Below, piece by piece: positions 15,170 through 30,484 of a DNA stretch of 32,167 bases. The first letter of the stretch is position 1; each line of letters starts with the position of its first letter. The notes beneath the pieces are model-generated. The model had not been told where the DNA came from. It made no database searches and saw nothing but the letters and a program-made list of their open reading frames with translations. Both the position numbers and the translations under genes were made by a program. The DNA comes from Nocardiopsis endophytica (GTDB lineage: Bacteria; Actinomycetota; Actinomycetes; Streptosporangiales; Streptosporangiaceae): assembly GCF_027706725.1 (NCBI RefSeq), contig NZ_JAQFWQ010000083.1, positions 1-32,167 on the forward strand, in the 5' to 3' direction.

Positions 15170-15763
15170 ATGGAATTCCTCCCCGCGCTCGCGGCGGGCA
15201 CCCTCGTCGTCTTCCTCGCCGAGATGGGCGACAAGACCCAGCTGGTGGCCCTCTCCCTGGCCACCCGCTACCGCTGGTGGACCGTGCTGGCCGGGATCAC
15301 CGCCGCCACCGTCGCCGTCCACGGCCTCAGCGTGCTGCTCGCCGAGATCCTGGGCCTGGCCATCCCCACCGACTGGGTCACCCTCGTCGCCGGGATCGCC
15401 TTCCTCGGCTTCGGCCTGTGGACCCTGCGCGGCGACGAGATGACCGAGGCCGATGAGCGGCGCGCCGCCTCCCGGCGCGTCCGGTCGGCCTTCCTCACCG
15501 TGGCCGCCGTCTTCTTCGTCGCCGAGCTCGGCGACAAGACCATGCTGGCCACCATCACCGTCGGGACCCAGTACCACTGGCTGCCGGTGTGGATCGGCTC
15601 CACCGTGGGCATGGTCGCCGCCGACGCCGTCGCCATCGCCCTCGGCGCGGTCCTGGGCAAGAAGCTCCCCGAGCGGGCGGTGCAGATCGCCGCCGCGGTC
15701 CTCTTCTTCGCCGCCGGGGCGGTGATGACCCTTCAGGGCGCGCTGATGGTGTCCGGGGCCTGA
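15170..15763 (+). CDS. TMEM165/GDT1 (UPF0016) family manganese transporter
   Basis: 197 residues from ATG at 15170 (GAAAGG upstream). Two homologous halves each carry the family motif ExGDKT: AEMGDKTQLVALSLA (about 18-24) and AELGDKTMLATITVG (about 118-124), each in a pore-lining helix. About six hydrophobic segments are visible, with a charged linker (DEMTEADERRAASRRV) between the halves. The family moves Mn2+ or Ca2+ across membranes; bacterial members are mostly Mn2+ exporters. The manganese riboswitch upstream supports that role directly. Its last 31 bp overlap the convergent deaminase gene. Confidence 0.92.
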   Translation: MEFLPALAAGTLVVFLAEMGDKTQLVALSLATRYRWWTVLAGITAATVAVHGLSVLLAEILGLAIPTDWVTLVAGIAFLGFGLWTLRGDEMTEADERRAASRRVRSAFLTVAAVFFVAELGDKTMLATITVGTQYHWLPVWIGSTVGMVAADAVAIALGAVLGKKLPERAVQIAAAVLFFAAGAVMTLQGALMVSGA

Positions 15764-16824
15764 GCCGGGCCCCCGCCCGGGGCGCCGCCGGACCCCCCGA
15801 ACTCCTCGGGGGAGCGGGCCAGCCACTCGTCGACCCCCGACAGCATCTCCTTCTTCAGCCACTCCGGAGCCCCCGACCCCCGGACCGACATCCGCGCCAG
15901 CTCGGCCAGCTCCTCGTCGCCGAACCCGAACACCGACCGCGCGATCTCGTACTGCTCCGCCAGCCGGGGGCCGAACAGCAGCGGGTCGTCGGCGCCGAGC
16001 GCGATCGGGGCGCCCCCGTCGAACAGCCGCCGCAGCGGCACGTGCCCCACCTCGGAGACCACGCCCAGGCTCGCGTTGGAGGACGGGCACACCTCCAGCG
16101 TCACCCCCTGCGTGGCGATGCGCTCCACCAGGTACGGGTCGTCCACCGCGCGCACCCCGTGCCCCACCCGGTCGGCCCCGAGCTCGTCCAGGCACTCGCG
16201 CACGCTCCTGGGGCCCTGCAGCTCGCCGCCGTGCGGCGCGGACAGCAGCCCCGCGCGCTTGGCGATCCGGAACGCGCCCTCGAATTCGAGCGCGCGCCCC
16301 CGGCGCTCGTCGTTGTTGAGCCCGAACGACACCACGCCCCTGTCCGCGTACTGCTTGGCCAGGCGTGCCAGCGCCTTGGCGTCCATGGGGTGCCTGGTGC
16401 GGTTGGCCGCCACCATCAGCCCGATGTGCACGCCGGTCGCGCGCTCAGCGGTGCGGGCCGCGTCCAGGACGAGCTCCAGGGTGGCGGTGAGCCCGTCGAA
16501 CCGGGCGGCGTACCCGCTCGGGTCGACCTGGATCTCCAGCCACCGCGACCCGGCGGCCGCCTCGTCCTCGGCGGCCTCCCGCAGCAGCCGGTACATGTCC
16601 TCGGGCTCGCGCAGCACCGAGCGGGCGATGTCGTACAGCCTCTGGAACCGGAACCAGCCGCGCTCGTCGGCGGCGCTCAGCTCCGGCGGCCACTCCTCGG
16701 CCAGGGCGTGGGGCAGGTGCACCCCGCGTCTCTCGGCGAGCTCCACCAGCGTGGTGTGCCGCATCGAACCGGTGAAGTGGAGGTGCAGGTGGGCCTTGGG
16801 CAGCAGCGCGATGGGGCGTTCCAT
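15733..16824 (-). CDS. Adenosine-deaminase-family hydrolase
   Basis: 363 residues. ATG at 16824 gives the family-like start MERPIALLPKAHLHLHFTGS; the frame is open 22 codons further but that part is basic and unlike the family. Metal and catalytic elements of the amidohydrolase barrel are present: HLH at 14-16, HGGE (usual HAGE), ADRVGHG, EVCPSSN and GADDPLLFG. In classical adenosine deaminases the first motif reads HVHLDG, where the Asp contacts the ribose; here it is HLHFTG. The protein therefore belongs to a divergent actinobacterial branch, and the substrate (adenosine, or another purine nucleoside) is not certain. The likely role is purine salvage in the cytoplasm. No good Shine-Dalgarno sequence is seen. 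Confidence 0.87.
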   Translation of the reverse strand: MERPIALLPKAHLHLHFTGSMRHTTLVELAERRGVHLPHALAEEWPPELSAADERGWFRFQRLYDIARSVLREPEDMYRLLREAAEDEAAAGSRWLEIQVDPSGYAARFDGLTATLELVLDAARTAERATGVHIGLMVAANRTRHPMDAKALARLAKQYADRGVVSFGLNNDERRGRALEFEGAFRIAKRAGLLSAPHGGELQGPRSVRECLDELGADRVGHGVRAVDDPYLVERIATQGVTLEVCPSSNASLGVVSEVGHVPLRRLFDGGAPIALGADDPLLFGPRLAEQYEIARSVFGFGDEELAELARMSVRGSGAPEWLKKEMLSGVDEWLARSPEEFGGSGGAPGGGPAQAPDTISAP

Positions 16825-16881
16825 GAACCAATGGTGCCGTATGGGCGCCCGCCGCGCCGGGCGACGTGTGCGAAATGAGAC

Positions 16882-16913
16882 GCGCCGCACGCCCCGGGCG
16901 GGGCGTGCGGCGC
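16882..16913 (-). terminator. Terminator after the aminotransferase gene
   Basis: A perfect 15-bp inverted repeat (16882-16896 with 16899-16913), arms GCGCCGCACGCCCCG and its complement. It lies between the end of the aminotransferase and the start of the deaminase, both on the minus strand, so the deaminase probably needs its own promoter. No strong T-tract follows. Confidence 0.6.
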
Positions 16914-16941
16914 GCGGTCGCTCGGACGGGGCGGCCCCGGC

Positions 16942-18150
16942 TCAGGAGGCCTCGCCCAGCAGCTTCTGGATCCGGCCGACGCCCTCGGCCAGGTCGGCGT
17001 CGCCCAGCGCGTAGGACAGCCGCAGGTACCCGGGGGTCCCGAAGGCCTCGCCGGGGACGACCGCGACCTCGGCCTGCTCCAGGACGAGCTGCGCCAGCTC
17101 GGAGGAGTCCTGCGGCCGCTTGCCGCGGATCTCCTTGCCCAGCAGGCCCTTCACCGAGGGGTAGGCGTAGAAGGCGCCCTGCGGCTCGGGGCAGACGACG
17201 CCGGGGATGTCGTTGAGCATCCGCACGATGGTGCGCCGCCGCCGGTCGAAGGCCTCGCGCATCTCGGCCACCGCGGAAAGGTCGCCGGAGACCGCCGCGA
17301 GCGCCGCCGCCTGGGAGACGTTGGCCACGTTGGAGGTCGCGTGCGACTGCAGGTTGGAGGCGGCCTTCACGACGTCCTTGGGGCCGATCACCCAGCCCAC
17401 GCGCCAGCCGGTCATCGCGTAGGTCTTGGCGACGCCGTTGACGACCACCGTGCGGTCGGCCAGCTCGGGCACCTCCACCGGGATGGAGGAGAACCGCGCG
17501 TCGCCGTACACCAGGTGCTCGTAGATCTCGTCGGTGAGCACCCACAGGCCCTTGTCGGCCGCCCAGCGGCCGATCTCGCGCACCTGCCCGGGGGTGTACA
17601 CCGCCCCGGTCGGGTTGGAGGGCGACACGAACAGCAGCACCTTGGTGCGCTCGGTCCGGGCCTGCTCCAGCTGCTCCACGGTGGCCAGGTAGCCGGTGGA
17701 CTCGTCGGTCACCACGTAGCGCGGCACGCCGCCCGCGAGCTTGATCGACTCGGGGTAGGTCGTCCAGTACGGCGCGATGACGATGACCTCGTCGCCCGGG
17801 TCGAGCAGGGTGGCGAACGCCTCGTAGATGGCCTGCTTGCCGCCGTTGGTGACGAGCACCTGGGACGGCTCCACCTCATAGCCGGAGTCGCGCAGCGTCT
17901 TGGCGGCCAGCGCCTCCTTCAGCTCGGGCAGCCCGCCGGCGGGGGTGTAGCGGTGGAAGCGCGGGTTCCTGGCGGCCTCGACCGCCGCCTCCACGATGTA
18001 GTCGGGGGTCGGGAAGTCCGGCTCCCCGGCGCCGAAGCCGATCACCGGGCGCCCCTCGGCCTTCATGGCCTTGGCCTTGGCGTCCACGGCGAGCGTCGCC
18101 GACTCGGAGATGCCGCCGATGCGTTGCGAGATGCGGGGTCGGTCACTCAT
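16942..18150 (-). CDS. Class I pyridoxal-phosphate aminotransferase, aspartate type
   Basis: 402 residues from ATG at 18150 ([20 protein letters not shown]); an ATG three codons earlier is less well placed. It is a fold-type I aminotransferase of the I-gamma/AspC2 kind common in actinobacteria. Seen: [22 protein letters not shown], the substrate/cofactor loop [10 protein letters not shown], the [10 protein letters not shown] segment with the PLP-ring Asp and Tyr, the Schiff-base Lys in [16 protein letters not shown], and the carboxylate-binding Arg in GYLRLSYA. It is expected to transfer amino groups between aspartate and 2-oxoglutarate in the cytoplasm; related enzymes also accept prephenate or aromatic acids. 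It is divergent from the tRNA-Trp-secE transcript. Confidence 0.92.
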   Translation of the reverse strand: MSDRPRISQRIGGISESATLAVDAKAKAMKAEGRPVIGFGAGEPDFPTPDYIVEAAVEAARNPRFHRYTPAGGLPELKEALAAKTLRDSGYEVEPSQVLVTNGGKQAIYEAFATLLDPGDEVIVIAPYWTTYPESIKLAGGVPRYVVTDESTGYLATVEQLEQARTERTKVLLFVSPSNPTGAVYTPGQVREIGRWAADKGLWVLTDEIYEHLVYGDARFSSIPVEVPELADRTVVVNGVAKTYAMTGWRVGWVIGPKDVVKAASNLQSHATSNVANVSQAAALAAVSGDLSAVAEMREAFDRRRRTIVRMLNDIPGVVCPEPQGAFYAYPSVKGLLGKEIRGKRPQDSSELAQLVLEQAEVAVVPGEAFGTPGYLRLSYALGDADLAEGVGRIQKLLGEAS

Positions 18151-18194
18151 GGGCCCCATGTTTTCACGCGGTGACCGGCGGTGGGCCCCGCGGG

Positions 18195-18224
18195 TTGGCC
18201 CGCCGGGCCGTTAGGCAATAGACT
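18195..18224 (+). promoter_or_regulatory. Promoter of the tRNA-Trp-secE-nusG transcript
   Basis: TTGGCC (18195-18200) and TAGACT (18219-18224), spacer 18 bp. The start would be near 18231, about 95 nt before tRNA-Trp. No terminator separates the tRNA from secE. Confidence 0.55.
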
Positions 18225-18325
18225 CAGGCGACCCGGCGGTCCCGGGGGCGCCTTCGGGGCAGCGGATACCGAGTGCGCATCCGGGCGAGGAACCGGCTAT
18301 GGTGGGTACCGCGCGTTCGCCGCGA

Positions 18326-18398
18326 AGGGCAGTGGCTCAATTGGTAGAGCACCGGTCTCCAAAACCGGCGGTTGGGGGTTCGAGTCCCTCCTGCCCTG
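18326..18398 (+). tRNA. tRNA-Trp (CCA)
   Basis: A 73-nt cloverleaf with acceptor AGGGCAG/CTGCCCT and G as discriminator. Anticodon stem CCGGT/ACCGG encloses loop CTCCAAA, anticodon CCA. T-arm GGTTCGAGTCC. tRNA-Trp directly before secE is the usual actinobacterial arrangement. Confidence 0.96.
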
Positions 18399-18450
18399 CA
18401 AGGAAAGATGTGGATGAGGTGCGCATCGGCCCCGACCCTAAGGACCTCAG

Positions 18451-18717
18451 GTGACTCAGACCAACGCCGACGCGAAGCCCGGCAAGGAGCCCCAGCGTCG
18501 TAAGGGTCCGGTGACCTTCACCAAGGAGGTCGTCGGTGAGCTGCGCAAGGTCCGCTGGCCCACGCGCCGCGAACTCATCACCTATACGATCGTCGTGATC
18601 GTCTTCGTGGTCATCATGGTCGGCTACGTCTCGCTCCTCGACTTCGGTTTCGGTGAGGCCGTCACCTGGCTCTACGGCACCTTCGGGGGCGACGGCGGCG
18701 GACAGGCCCCGTTCTAG
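18451..18717 (+). CDS. secE: Preprotein translocase subunit SecE
   Basis: 88 residues from GTG at 18451 (AAGGA 6 nt upstream). After a charged N-terminus come the conserved amphipathic stretch FTKEVVGELRKVRWPTRREL and one transmembrane helix (TIVVIVFVVIMVGYVSLLDF). This is the short single-helix SecE of most bacteria. It clamps SecY in the inner-membrane protein-export channel. It precedes nusG on the same strand, the near-universal bacterial pairing. Confidence 0.97.
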   Translation: MTQTNADAKPGKEPQRRKGPVTFTKEVVGELRKVRWPTRRELITYTIVVIVFVVIMVGYVSLLDFGFGEAVTWLYGTFGGDGGGQAPF

Positions 18718-18845
18718 GCCCCCTTACCGGCCCGGGCCGCGCCTGGTCACGGTGCGCCCGTCGACGCCGTAAGCTGGCAGGACCGGCACCGGCGCGGCGC
18801 GCGCGCGGTGCTCGGCGGGCGTAACCGACGAGAGAAAGAGCAGCC

Positions 18846-19637
18846 GTGTCCGAGTCCCCACTGACCTCTGGCGACCTCCCGGAAGAGGATCTGGATCAGG
18901 CGTCAGAGGAAGAGGCCGGCCAGCGCGCCGAGGAGGAGCAGCAGGAGCGGGAGGCGGCCGTCGAGGACGGCGCCGAGGGCTCCGGCGGCCCCGAGGCCGA
19001 GTCCGGGAGCGAGGAGGCCGCGGCCGACGAGGCGCCCCGGCTCGACCCGGTCGAGGAGTTCAAGATCGAGCTCCGGCTGCTTCCCGGCGACTGGTACGTC
19101 GTGCACACCTACGCGGGCTACGAGAACCGCGTGAAGGCCAACATCGAGAGCCGCACCCAGTCGCTCAACATGGAGGAGTACATCTTCCAGGTCGAGGTGC
19201 CCACCCAGGAGGTCACCGAGGTCAAGGGCGGCAAGCGGCAGCAGGTCACCGAGAAGGTGCTGCCCAGCTACGTGCTGGTGCGCATGGAGCTGACCGACGA
19301 GTCGTGGTCGGCCATCCGCAACACCCCGGGCGTCACCGGCTTCGTGGGCCTGTCCAACCGGCCCGCCCCGCTGAGCGTCCAGGAGGTCGCCGACCTGCTG
19401 GCGCCCGAGGCCGAGGAGGAGCCGGAGCAGGCCAAGCCCGGCGAGCGCCCCGAGCCGCGCGGCGACGTCGCCTACGAGGTGGGCGAGTCGGTCACCGTCA
19501 TGGAGGGGCCCTTCGCCACGCTCCCGGCGACCGTCAGCGAGATCAACCCCGACACCCAGAAGCTCAAGGTGCTGGTCTCCATCTTCGGCCGCGAGACCCC
19601 GGTGGAGCTGGGCTTCAACCAGGTCTCCAAGATCTAG
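18846..19637 (+). CDS. nusG: Transcription termination/antitermination factor NusG
   Basis: 263 residues from GTG at 18846. A very acidic extension (1 to about 75, rich in Glu) precedes the NGN domain that binds the RNA polymerase clamp ([16 protein letters not shown] through the TPGVTGFVG segment, about 80-185). A second acidic linker with [11 protein letters not shown] follows, then the KOW domain (about 205-263, [19 protein letters not shown], ending QVSKI). The long acidic N-terminus is typical of actinobacterial NusG and explains the size above the usual 180 residues. It modulates pausing and couples transcription to translation or Rho. Confidence 0.96.
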   Translation: MSESPLTSGDLPEEDLDQASEEEAGQRAEEEQQEREAAVEDGAEGSGGPEAESGSEEAAADEAPRLDPVEEFKIELRLLPGDWYVVHTYAGYENRVKANIESRTQSLNMEEYIFQVEVPTQEVTEVKGGKRQQVTEKVLPSYVLVRMELTDESWSAIRNTPGVTGFVGLSNRPAPLSVQEVADLLAPEAEEEPEQAKPGERPEPRGDVAYEVGESVTVMEGPFATLPATVSEINPDTQKLKVLVSIFGRETPVELGFNQVSKI

Positions 19638-19688
19638 GGCCCCGCCGTGGGCCCGCGGGCGGCCGGACGCGCCGCCCGCATGAGCACG

Positions 19689-19725
19689 TAGACTCGGTGG
19701 GGCCGCCTTCCGGGCGGCCCCACCG
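19689..19725 (+). promoter_or_regulatory. Hairpin and possible -10 between nusG and rplK
   Basis: A perfect 13-bp stem CGGTGGGGCCGCC/GGCGGCCCCACCG (19695-19707 with 19713-19725) with loop TTCCG and no T-tract. TAGACT, identical to the secE -10, lies directly before it at 19689-19694 but without a good -35. It may be a weak terminator after nusG, an RNA processing site, or the leader hairpin of an rplK transcript. Confidence 0.45.
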
Positions 19726-19845
19726 CGCCCTGCCCAGCGCAGGGCCCCGGCCGGCCCCGCTCCGCGCGACGCGCGTGCCGCGTGCACGCCGCTCCGGCGC
19801 GCCCGAGGGGCCGCGAAGCAACGCAGATCAGGCAAAGGACCCGAT

Positions 19846-20274
19846 ATGCCTCCGAAGAAGAAGATCGCGGCGCTCGTCAAGGTTCAGCTCCCCGCGGGCC
19901 AGGCCACCCCGGCCCCGCCCGTCGGTACCGCGCTGGGCCCACACGGCGTCAACATCATGGACTTCTGCAAGCAGTACAACGCTGCGACGGAAGCCCAGCG
20001 CGGGAACGTCATCCCCGTAGAGATCACCATCTACGAGGACCGCTCCTTCACGTTCGTCACCAAGACGCCGCCGGCGCCGAAGCTGATCCTCAAGGCGGCC
20101 GGGGTGGACAAGGGCTCGGCGGACCCGGGCCGCGGCTCGGCCGGCACCATCACCGCCGACCAGGTCCGGGAGATCGCCCAGACCAAGCTGCCGGACCTGA
20201 ACACCGACGACGTCGAGGCCGCGAGCAAGATCGTCGCCGGTACCGCCCGCTCCATGGGCTTCACCGTCAAGTAG
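19846..20274 (+). CDS. rplK: 50S ribosomal protein L11
   Basis: 142 residues from ATG at 19846 (AAAGGA 8 nt upstream). The N-terminal domain has [20 protein letters not shown] and [16 protein letters not shown]; the C-terminal rRNA-binding domain contains [23 protein letters not shown] and ends [12 protein letters not shown]11 forms the GTPase-associated stalk base on 23S rRNA and is the target region of thiostrepton-type antibiotics and of stringent signalling. Complete length. It heads the L11-L1 pair. Confidence 0.98.
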   Translation: MPPKKKIAALVKVQLPAGQATPAPPVGTALGPHGVNIMDFCKQYNAATEAQRGNVIPVEITIYEDRSFTFVTKTPPAPKLILKAAGVDKGSADPGRGSAGTITADQVREIAQTKLPDLNTDDVEAASKIVAGTARSMGFTVK

Positions 20275-20341
20275 TCCCGGCCCCCGCCCGTGGCAGGGCC
20301 CTGCGCGGCCCGCACACCACACCTCTCGTCAGGAGAACCGC

Positions 20342-21046
20342 ATGAAGCGCAGCAAGAACCACCGCAAGGCCAGCTCCCTGGTGGACCGCGACCGGCTCTA
20401 CACGCCGGCCGACGCCGTGAAGCTCGCCAAGCAGACCGTCTCCGTCAAGTTCGACCCCACCGTCGAGGTGGCCCTGCGCCTGGGCGTCGACCCGCGCAAG
20501 GCCGACCAGATGGTCCGCGGCACCGTCAACCTTCCGCACGGCACCGGCAAGACCGCTCGGGTCCTGGTCTTCGCCACCGGCGACAAGGCCGAGGCCGCGC
20601 GTGCCGCGGGCGCCGACATCGTCGGCGACGACGACCTGGTGGAGGAGGTCCAGAAGGGCTTCCTGGACTTCGACGCGGTGGTCGCCACCCCCGACCTGAT
20701 GGGCAAGGTCGGCCGCCTGGGCCGGGTTCTGGGCCCCCGCGGCCTGATGCCCAACCCCAAGACCGGCACGGTCACCCCGGACGTGGCCAAGGCCGTGTCC
20801 GACATCAAGGGCGGCAAGATCGAGTTCCGCGTCGACCGCCACGGCAACCTCCACTTCATCATCGGCAAGGCGTCGTTCGACGACCAGCAGCTGCTGGAGA
20901 ACTACGCCGCCGCGCTGGACGAGGTGCTGCGCCTGAAGCCGTCCGCCGCCAAGGGCCGCTACATCAAGAAGGCCAACCTCACCACCACGATGGGCCCCGG
21001 CATCCCGGTCGACCCGTCGGTGACCAAGGTCGGCGCCCCCGCCTGA
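20342..21046 (+). CDS. rplA: 50S ribosomal protein L1
   Basis: 234 residues from ATG at 20342 (AGGAGA upstream). Typical L1 features: [29 protein letters not shown], the RNA-binding [38 protein letters not shown], and [14 protein letters not shown] near the end. L1 forms the mobile stalk at the ribosomal E site, and in many bacteria represses its own L11-L1 mRNA. I could not identify the repressor-binding leader here. A terminator follows. Confidence 0.98.
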   Translation: MKRSKNHRKASSLVDRDRLYTPADAVKLAKQTVSVKFDPTVEVALRLGVDPRKADQMVRGTVNLPHGTGKTARVLVFATGDKAEAARAAGADIVGDDDLVEEVQKGFLDFDAVVATPDLMGKVGRLGRVLGPRGLMPNPKTGTVTPDVAKAVSDIKGGKIEFRVDRHGNLHFIIGKASFDDQQLLENYAAALDEVLRLKPSAAKGRYIKKANLTTTMGPGIPVDPSVTKVGAPA

Positions 21047-21075
21047 CCGGCTCGGCCTTGAGCGCCTGAGAGCCC

Positions 21076-21108
21076 CGGCCCCGGACCGCGTGCGGTCCGG
21101 GGCCGTTT
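21076..21108 (+). terminator. Terminator after rplA
   Basis: CGGCCCCGGACCGC (21076-21089) pairs perfectly with 21092-21105, then TTTCG. It ends the L11-L1 transcript before the separately controlled L10 operon. Confidence 0.8.
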
Positions 21109-21172
21109 CGTGTCCGGGTGTGCCTCCGCGCACACCGGGCCGCTCACGTGCCGCACCGCTTCCGCGATGCCC

Positions 21173-21178
21173 TAAGAT
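21173..21178 (+). promoter_or_regulatory. -10 element of the rplJ-rplL promoter
   Basis: TAAGAT, a good -10 hexamer, just ahead of the L10 leader; transcription would start near 21185. No clear -35 at standard spacing. Confidence 0.5.
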
Positions 21179-21185
21179 GGTGATT

Positions 21186-21347
21186 GCCGAAGACCGCCGG
21201 TCGCCGCCCTGAGGGCGGCCCAAGGTCCCGACGAGGTCGGGCGGCCTGCGCAGGTGTGATGTGAGCTCTTCCGAGACGTGTGCGCGATCGTGCTTTCCCG
21301 TTCGCCCGTCGTCGGTCGTGCCCCGTGCCCTGCGCCGGGGCTTTTTT
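21186..21347 (+). ncRNA. L10 leader with attenuator
   Basis: The structured leader before rplJ shows perfect hairpins GCCGCCC-TGA-GGGCGGC (21203-21219) and CCCGAC-GAG-GTCGGG (21227-21241), the palindrome CCTGCGCAGG, and then an intrinsic terminator GCCCCG/CGGGGC (21320-21341) followed by six T. This is the general layout of ribosomal L10 leaders, where the L10-L7/L12 complex binds the RNA and limits its own synthesis. The terminator about 70 bp before rplJ suggests control by attenuation. The identity rests on position and structure. Confidence 0.75.
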
Positions 21348-21414
21348 CATGCCGCGCCCGCCCGCCTCGCCCAGGTCCCTGGAATCCCCGGCGTTCACTG
21401 TTGGAAGGAGTCCC

Positions 21415-21939
21415 ATGGCGAGGCCGGATAAGGCAGCCGCGGTCGCCGAGCTCAGCGAGGAGTTCAAGAGCTCGCAGGGCGCCGTGCTTGCCGAATACCG
21501 GGGGCTCAGCGTCGCCCAGATGCAGGATCTGCGGCGCAGCCTCGGCCAGAACGCGCGGTTCCGCGTCGTGAAGAACACCCTCGGCAAGATCGCGGCCAAG
21601 GAGGCCGAGCTTGACGAGGAGGCCCTCGAGCTCTTCGAGGGGCCGTCGGCCATCGCCTTCGTCCGCGGTGACGTGGTCGAGGCGGCCAAGGGCCTGCGTG
21701 ACTTCGCGAAGGACAACCCGCCTCTGGTGATCAAGGGCGGCTACATCGACGGCAAGACGATGGGCCCCGAAGACATCACCAAGCTGGCCGACCTTGAGTC
21801 CCGCGAGGTTCTCCTCGCGAAGCTGGCCGGCGTCCTCAAGTCCAAGCAGGGCCAGGCCGCCGCCACGTTCCAGGCTCTTCCGACCAAGCTCGCCCGCCTG
21901 GCACAGGCGCTGCACGAGAAGAAGTCGGACGAGGCCTAA
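21415..21939 (+). CDS. rplJ: 50S ribosomal protein L10
   Basis: 174 residues. ATG at 21415 is chosen because GGAAGGAG lies just before it and it gives the family start [20 protein letters not shown]; the frame is open upstream through the leader but that is untranslated RNA. Seen: [36 protein letters not shown], then the C-terminal helix that carries L7/L12 dimers ([17 protein letters not shown]). L10 anchors the L7/L12 stalk and is the autogenous regulator of this operon. rplL follows 60 bp downstream. Confidence 0.98.
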   Translation: MARPDKAAAVAELSEEFKSSQGAVLAEYRGLSVAQMQDLRRSLGQNARFRVVKNTLGKIAAKEAELDEEALELFEGPSAIAFVRGDVVEAAKGLRDFAKDNPPLVIKGGYIDGKTMGPEDITKLADLESREVLLAKLAGVLKSKQGQAAATFQALPTKLARLAQALHEKKSDEA

Positions 21940-21999
21940 GAAGACCATGGCACGGCGCCGAGGGGCGCCCGTGTTCGGGAAGAAAGAGAGATCGCAGTC

Positions 22000-22386
22000 A
22001 TGGCGAAGCTCAGCAACGAAGAGCTCCTCAGCGCCTTCGAGGAGATGACCCTCCTCGAGCTCTCCGAGTTCGTGAAGCTGTTCGAGGAGAAGTTCGACGT
22101 CGAGGCCGCCGCTCCGGCCGCCGTCGTGGCCGCCGCCCCCGCCGACGGCGGCGGTGCCGCCCAGGAGGAGGAGAAGAGCGAGTTCGACGTCGTCCTCGAG
22201 TCGGCCGGCGACAAGAAGATCCAGGTCATCAAGGAGGTCCGCGGCCTCACCAGCCTGGGCCTGAAGGAGGCCAAGGACCTGGTCGACAACGCCCCCAAGC
22301 CGCTGCTGGAGGGCGTCAACAAGGAGACCGCGGACAAGGCCAAGGAGGCCCTCGAGGGCGCCGGCGCCACCGTCACCCTCAAGTAG
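22000..22386 (+). CDS. rplL: 50S ribosomal protein L7/L12
   Basis: 128 residues from ATG at 22000. The N-terminal dimerisation helices ([20 protein letters not shown]) are joined by an Ala/Pro/Gly-rich flexible hinge (about 36-52) to the C-terminal domain with [20 protein letters not shown] and [17 protein letters not shown], which contacts elongation and initiation factors. Complete length. It is the stalk protein present in several copies per ribosome. Two hairpins after the stop separate it from rpoB. Confidence 0.98.
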   Translation: MAKLSNEELLSAFEEMTLLELSEFVKLFEEKFDVEAAAPAAVVAAAPADGGGAAQEEEKSEFDVVLESAGDKKIQVIKEVRGLTSLGLKEAKDLVDNAPKPLLEGVNKETADKAKEALEGAGATVTLK

Positions 22387-22397
22387 GGCCGAGCGGC

Positions 22398-22459
22398 CGG
22401 TCCCGCGTGCGGGACCGCCGCGCCGCCCGCGAGGCCGCCCCGGAATTCCGGGGCGGCCT
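22398..22459 (+). terminator. Double hairpin between rplL and rpoB
   Basis: First CGGTCCCGC-GT-GCGGGACCG (22398-22417), then a perfect 28-bp palindrome AGGCCGCCCCGG-AATT-CCGGGGCGGCCT (22432-22459) followed by TCCTCGTT. A likely terminator or attenuator that lowers rpoBC expression relative to the ribosomal protein genes. Confidence 0.75.
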
Positions 22460-22682
22460 TCCTCGTTGGACCGGGGCGCCGCCGCGCGCCCCGCCGTTTG
22501 ACCCGCGTTCGACCGACCCTTGGAAAAGAGTCTCCTTCCCCGTTGTCTCCTCGCTCACACCCGCCCTGCCCTGTGGGACCTCTCACGGGCGTCGGGCGAG
22601 GCCGGGAAGGCCCCCCGGGCTTGACGGATCCGCCTGAGGGAGCGATGCTGCGTGGTGTCGTGACTGACTCCGGGGGATGCGG

Positions 22683-22712
22683 TTGGACAGCGGTGTAGTA
22701 TTCGGCTACACT
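22683..22712 (+). promoter_or_regulatory. rpoB promoter
   Basis: TTGGAC (22683-22688) and TACACT (22707-22712) with an 18-bp spacer, a good housekeeping-sigma promoter; start near 22719, giving a 200-nt untranslated leader before rpoB in which I see no gene. A perfect inverted repeat GTGTAG-N7-CTACAC (22693-22711) fills the spacer and overlaps the -10, and could bind a regulator. Confidence 0.7.
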
Positions 22713-22920
22713 GCCCTTTTGCGCTGCCCTTTGACGACCCCTGTGCCGGTGTCCGTGCGTTCCGCGCCCTGATCACCCGTGGTCTCGGCCCACCGACCGC
22801 ACGTGCCACCTCGACGGCGGAGGCCACCGGGAGCCCCGGAGGCTTCCCCCATCGAACAACGACCCGGGTCGTCCGGCGTGCGCGCGCATCAACCGCCACA
22901 AGCCTTCGGAAGGACCCCTG

Positions 22921-26388
<3,468 letters not shown>

Positions 26389-26422
26389 CTTCCGCAAGCT
26401 TCGAGAGCAGGGGACGAATTAA

Positions 26423-30298
<3,876 letters not shown>

Positions 30299-30306
30299 GG
30301 ACCTCT

Positions 30307-30397
30307 CCCGCCCAGGCGGGACGGAGTTCGGAGAGATCGGTTGACCGATCCGGTGACGGCGGTGGCCCATCCCGTGCGGGGTGGGCTGCCGCCGTTC
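30307..30397 (+). terminator. Tandem terminator hairpins after rpoC
   Basis: TCCCGCC-CA-GGCGGGA (30307-30322), then a long stem 30357-30373 with 30378-30394 (17 positions, all pairing with three G-T wobbles) closed by loop GTGC and followed by TTCGCTG. The operon probably ends here. The rest of the gap to 30454 shows nothing further. Confidence 0.7.
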
Positions 30398-30454
30398 GCT
30401 GTGTCCGGTGGGCCCACGGGGTCCGCGCGGATCTGTCAGGGGAGTCGAGCGCTC

Positions 30455-30484
30455 ATGCGCGGTCGGGAGAACGAGGACCAGTGA
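30455..30484 (+). CDS. Possible nine-codon upstream ORF
   Basis: ATG at 30455 opens MRGRENEDQ and ends at TGA 30482-30484, which overlaps the GTG start of the long Pro/Gly-rich gene as GTGA. GGGGAG lies 11 nt before the ATG. It could couple translation of the main gene or be chance. Confidence 0.25.
   Translation: MRGRENEDQ

Noticed and set aside
21280-21414. N-terminal extension of L10 through the leader
   Set aside because: It would read through the attenuator terminator. The family start MARPDKA has its own strong ribosome binding site.
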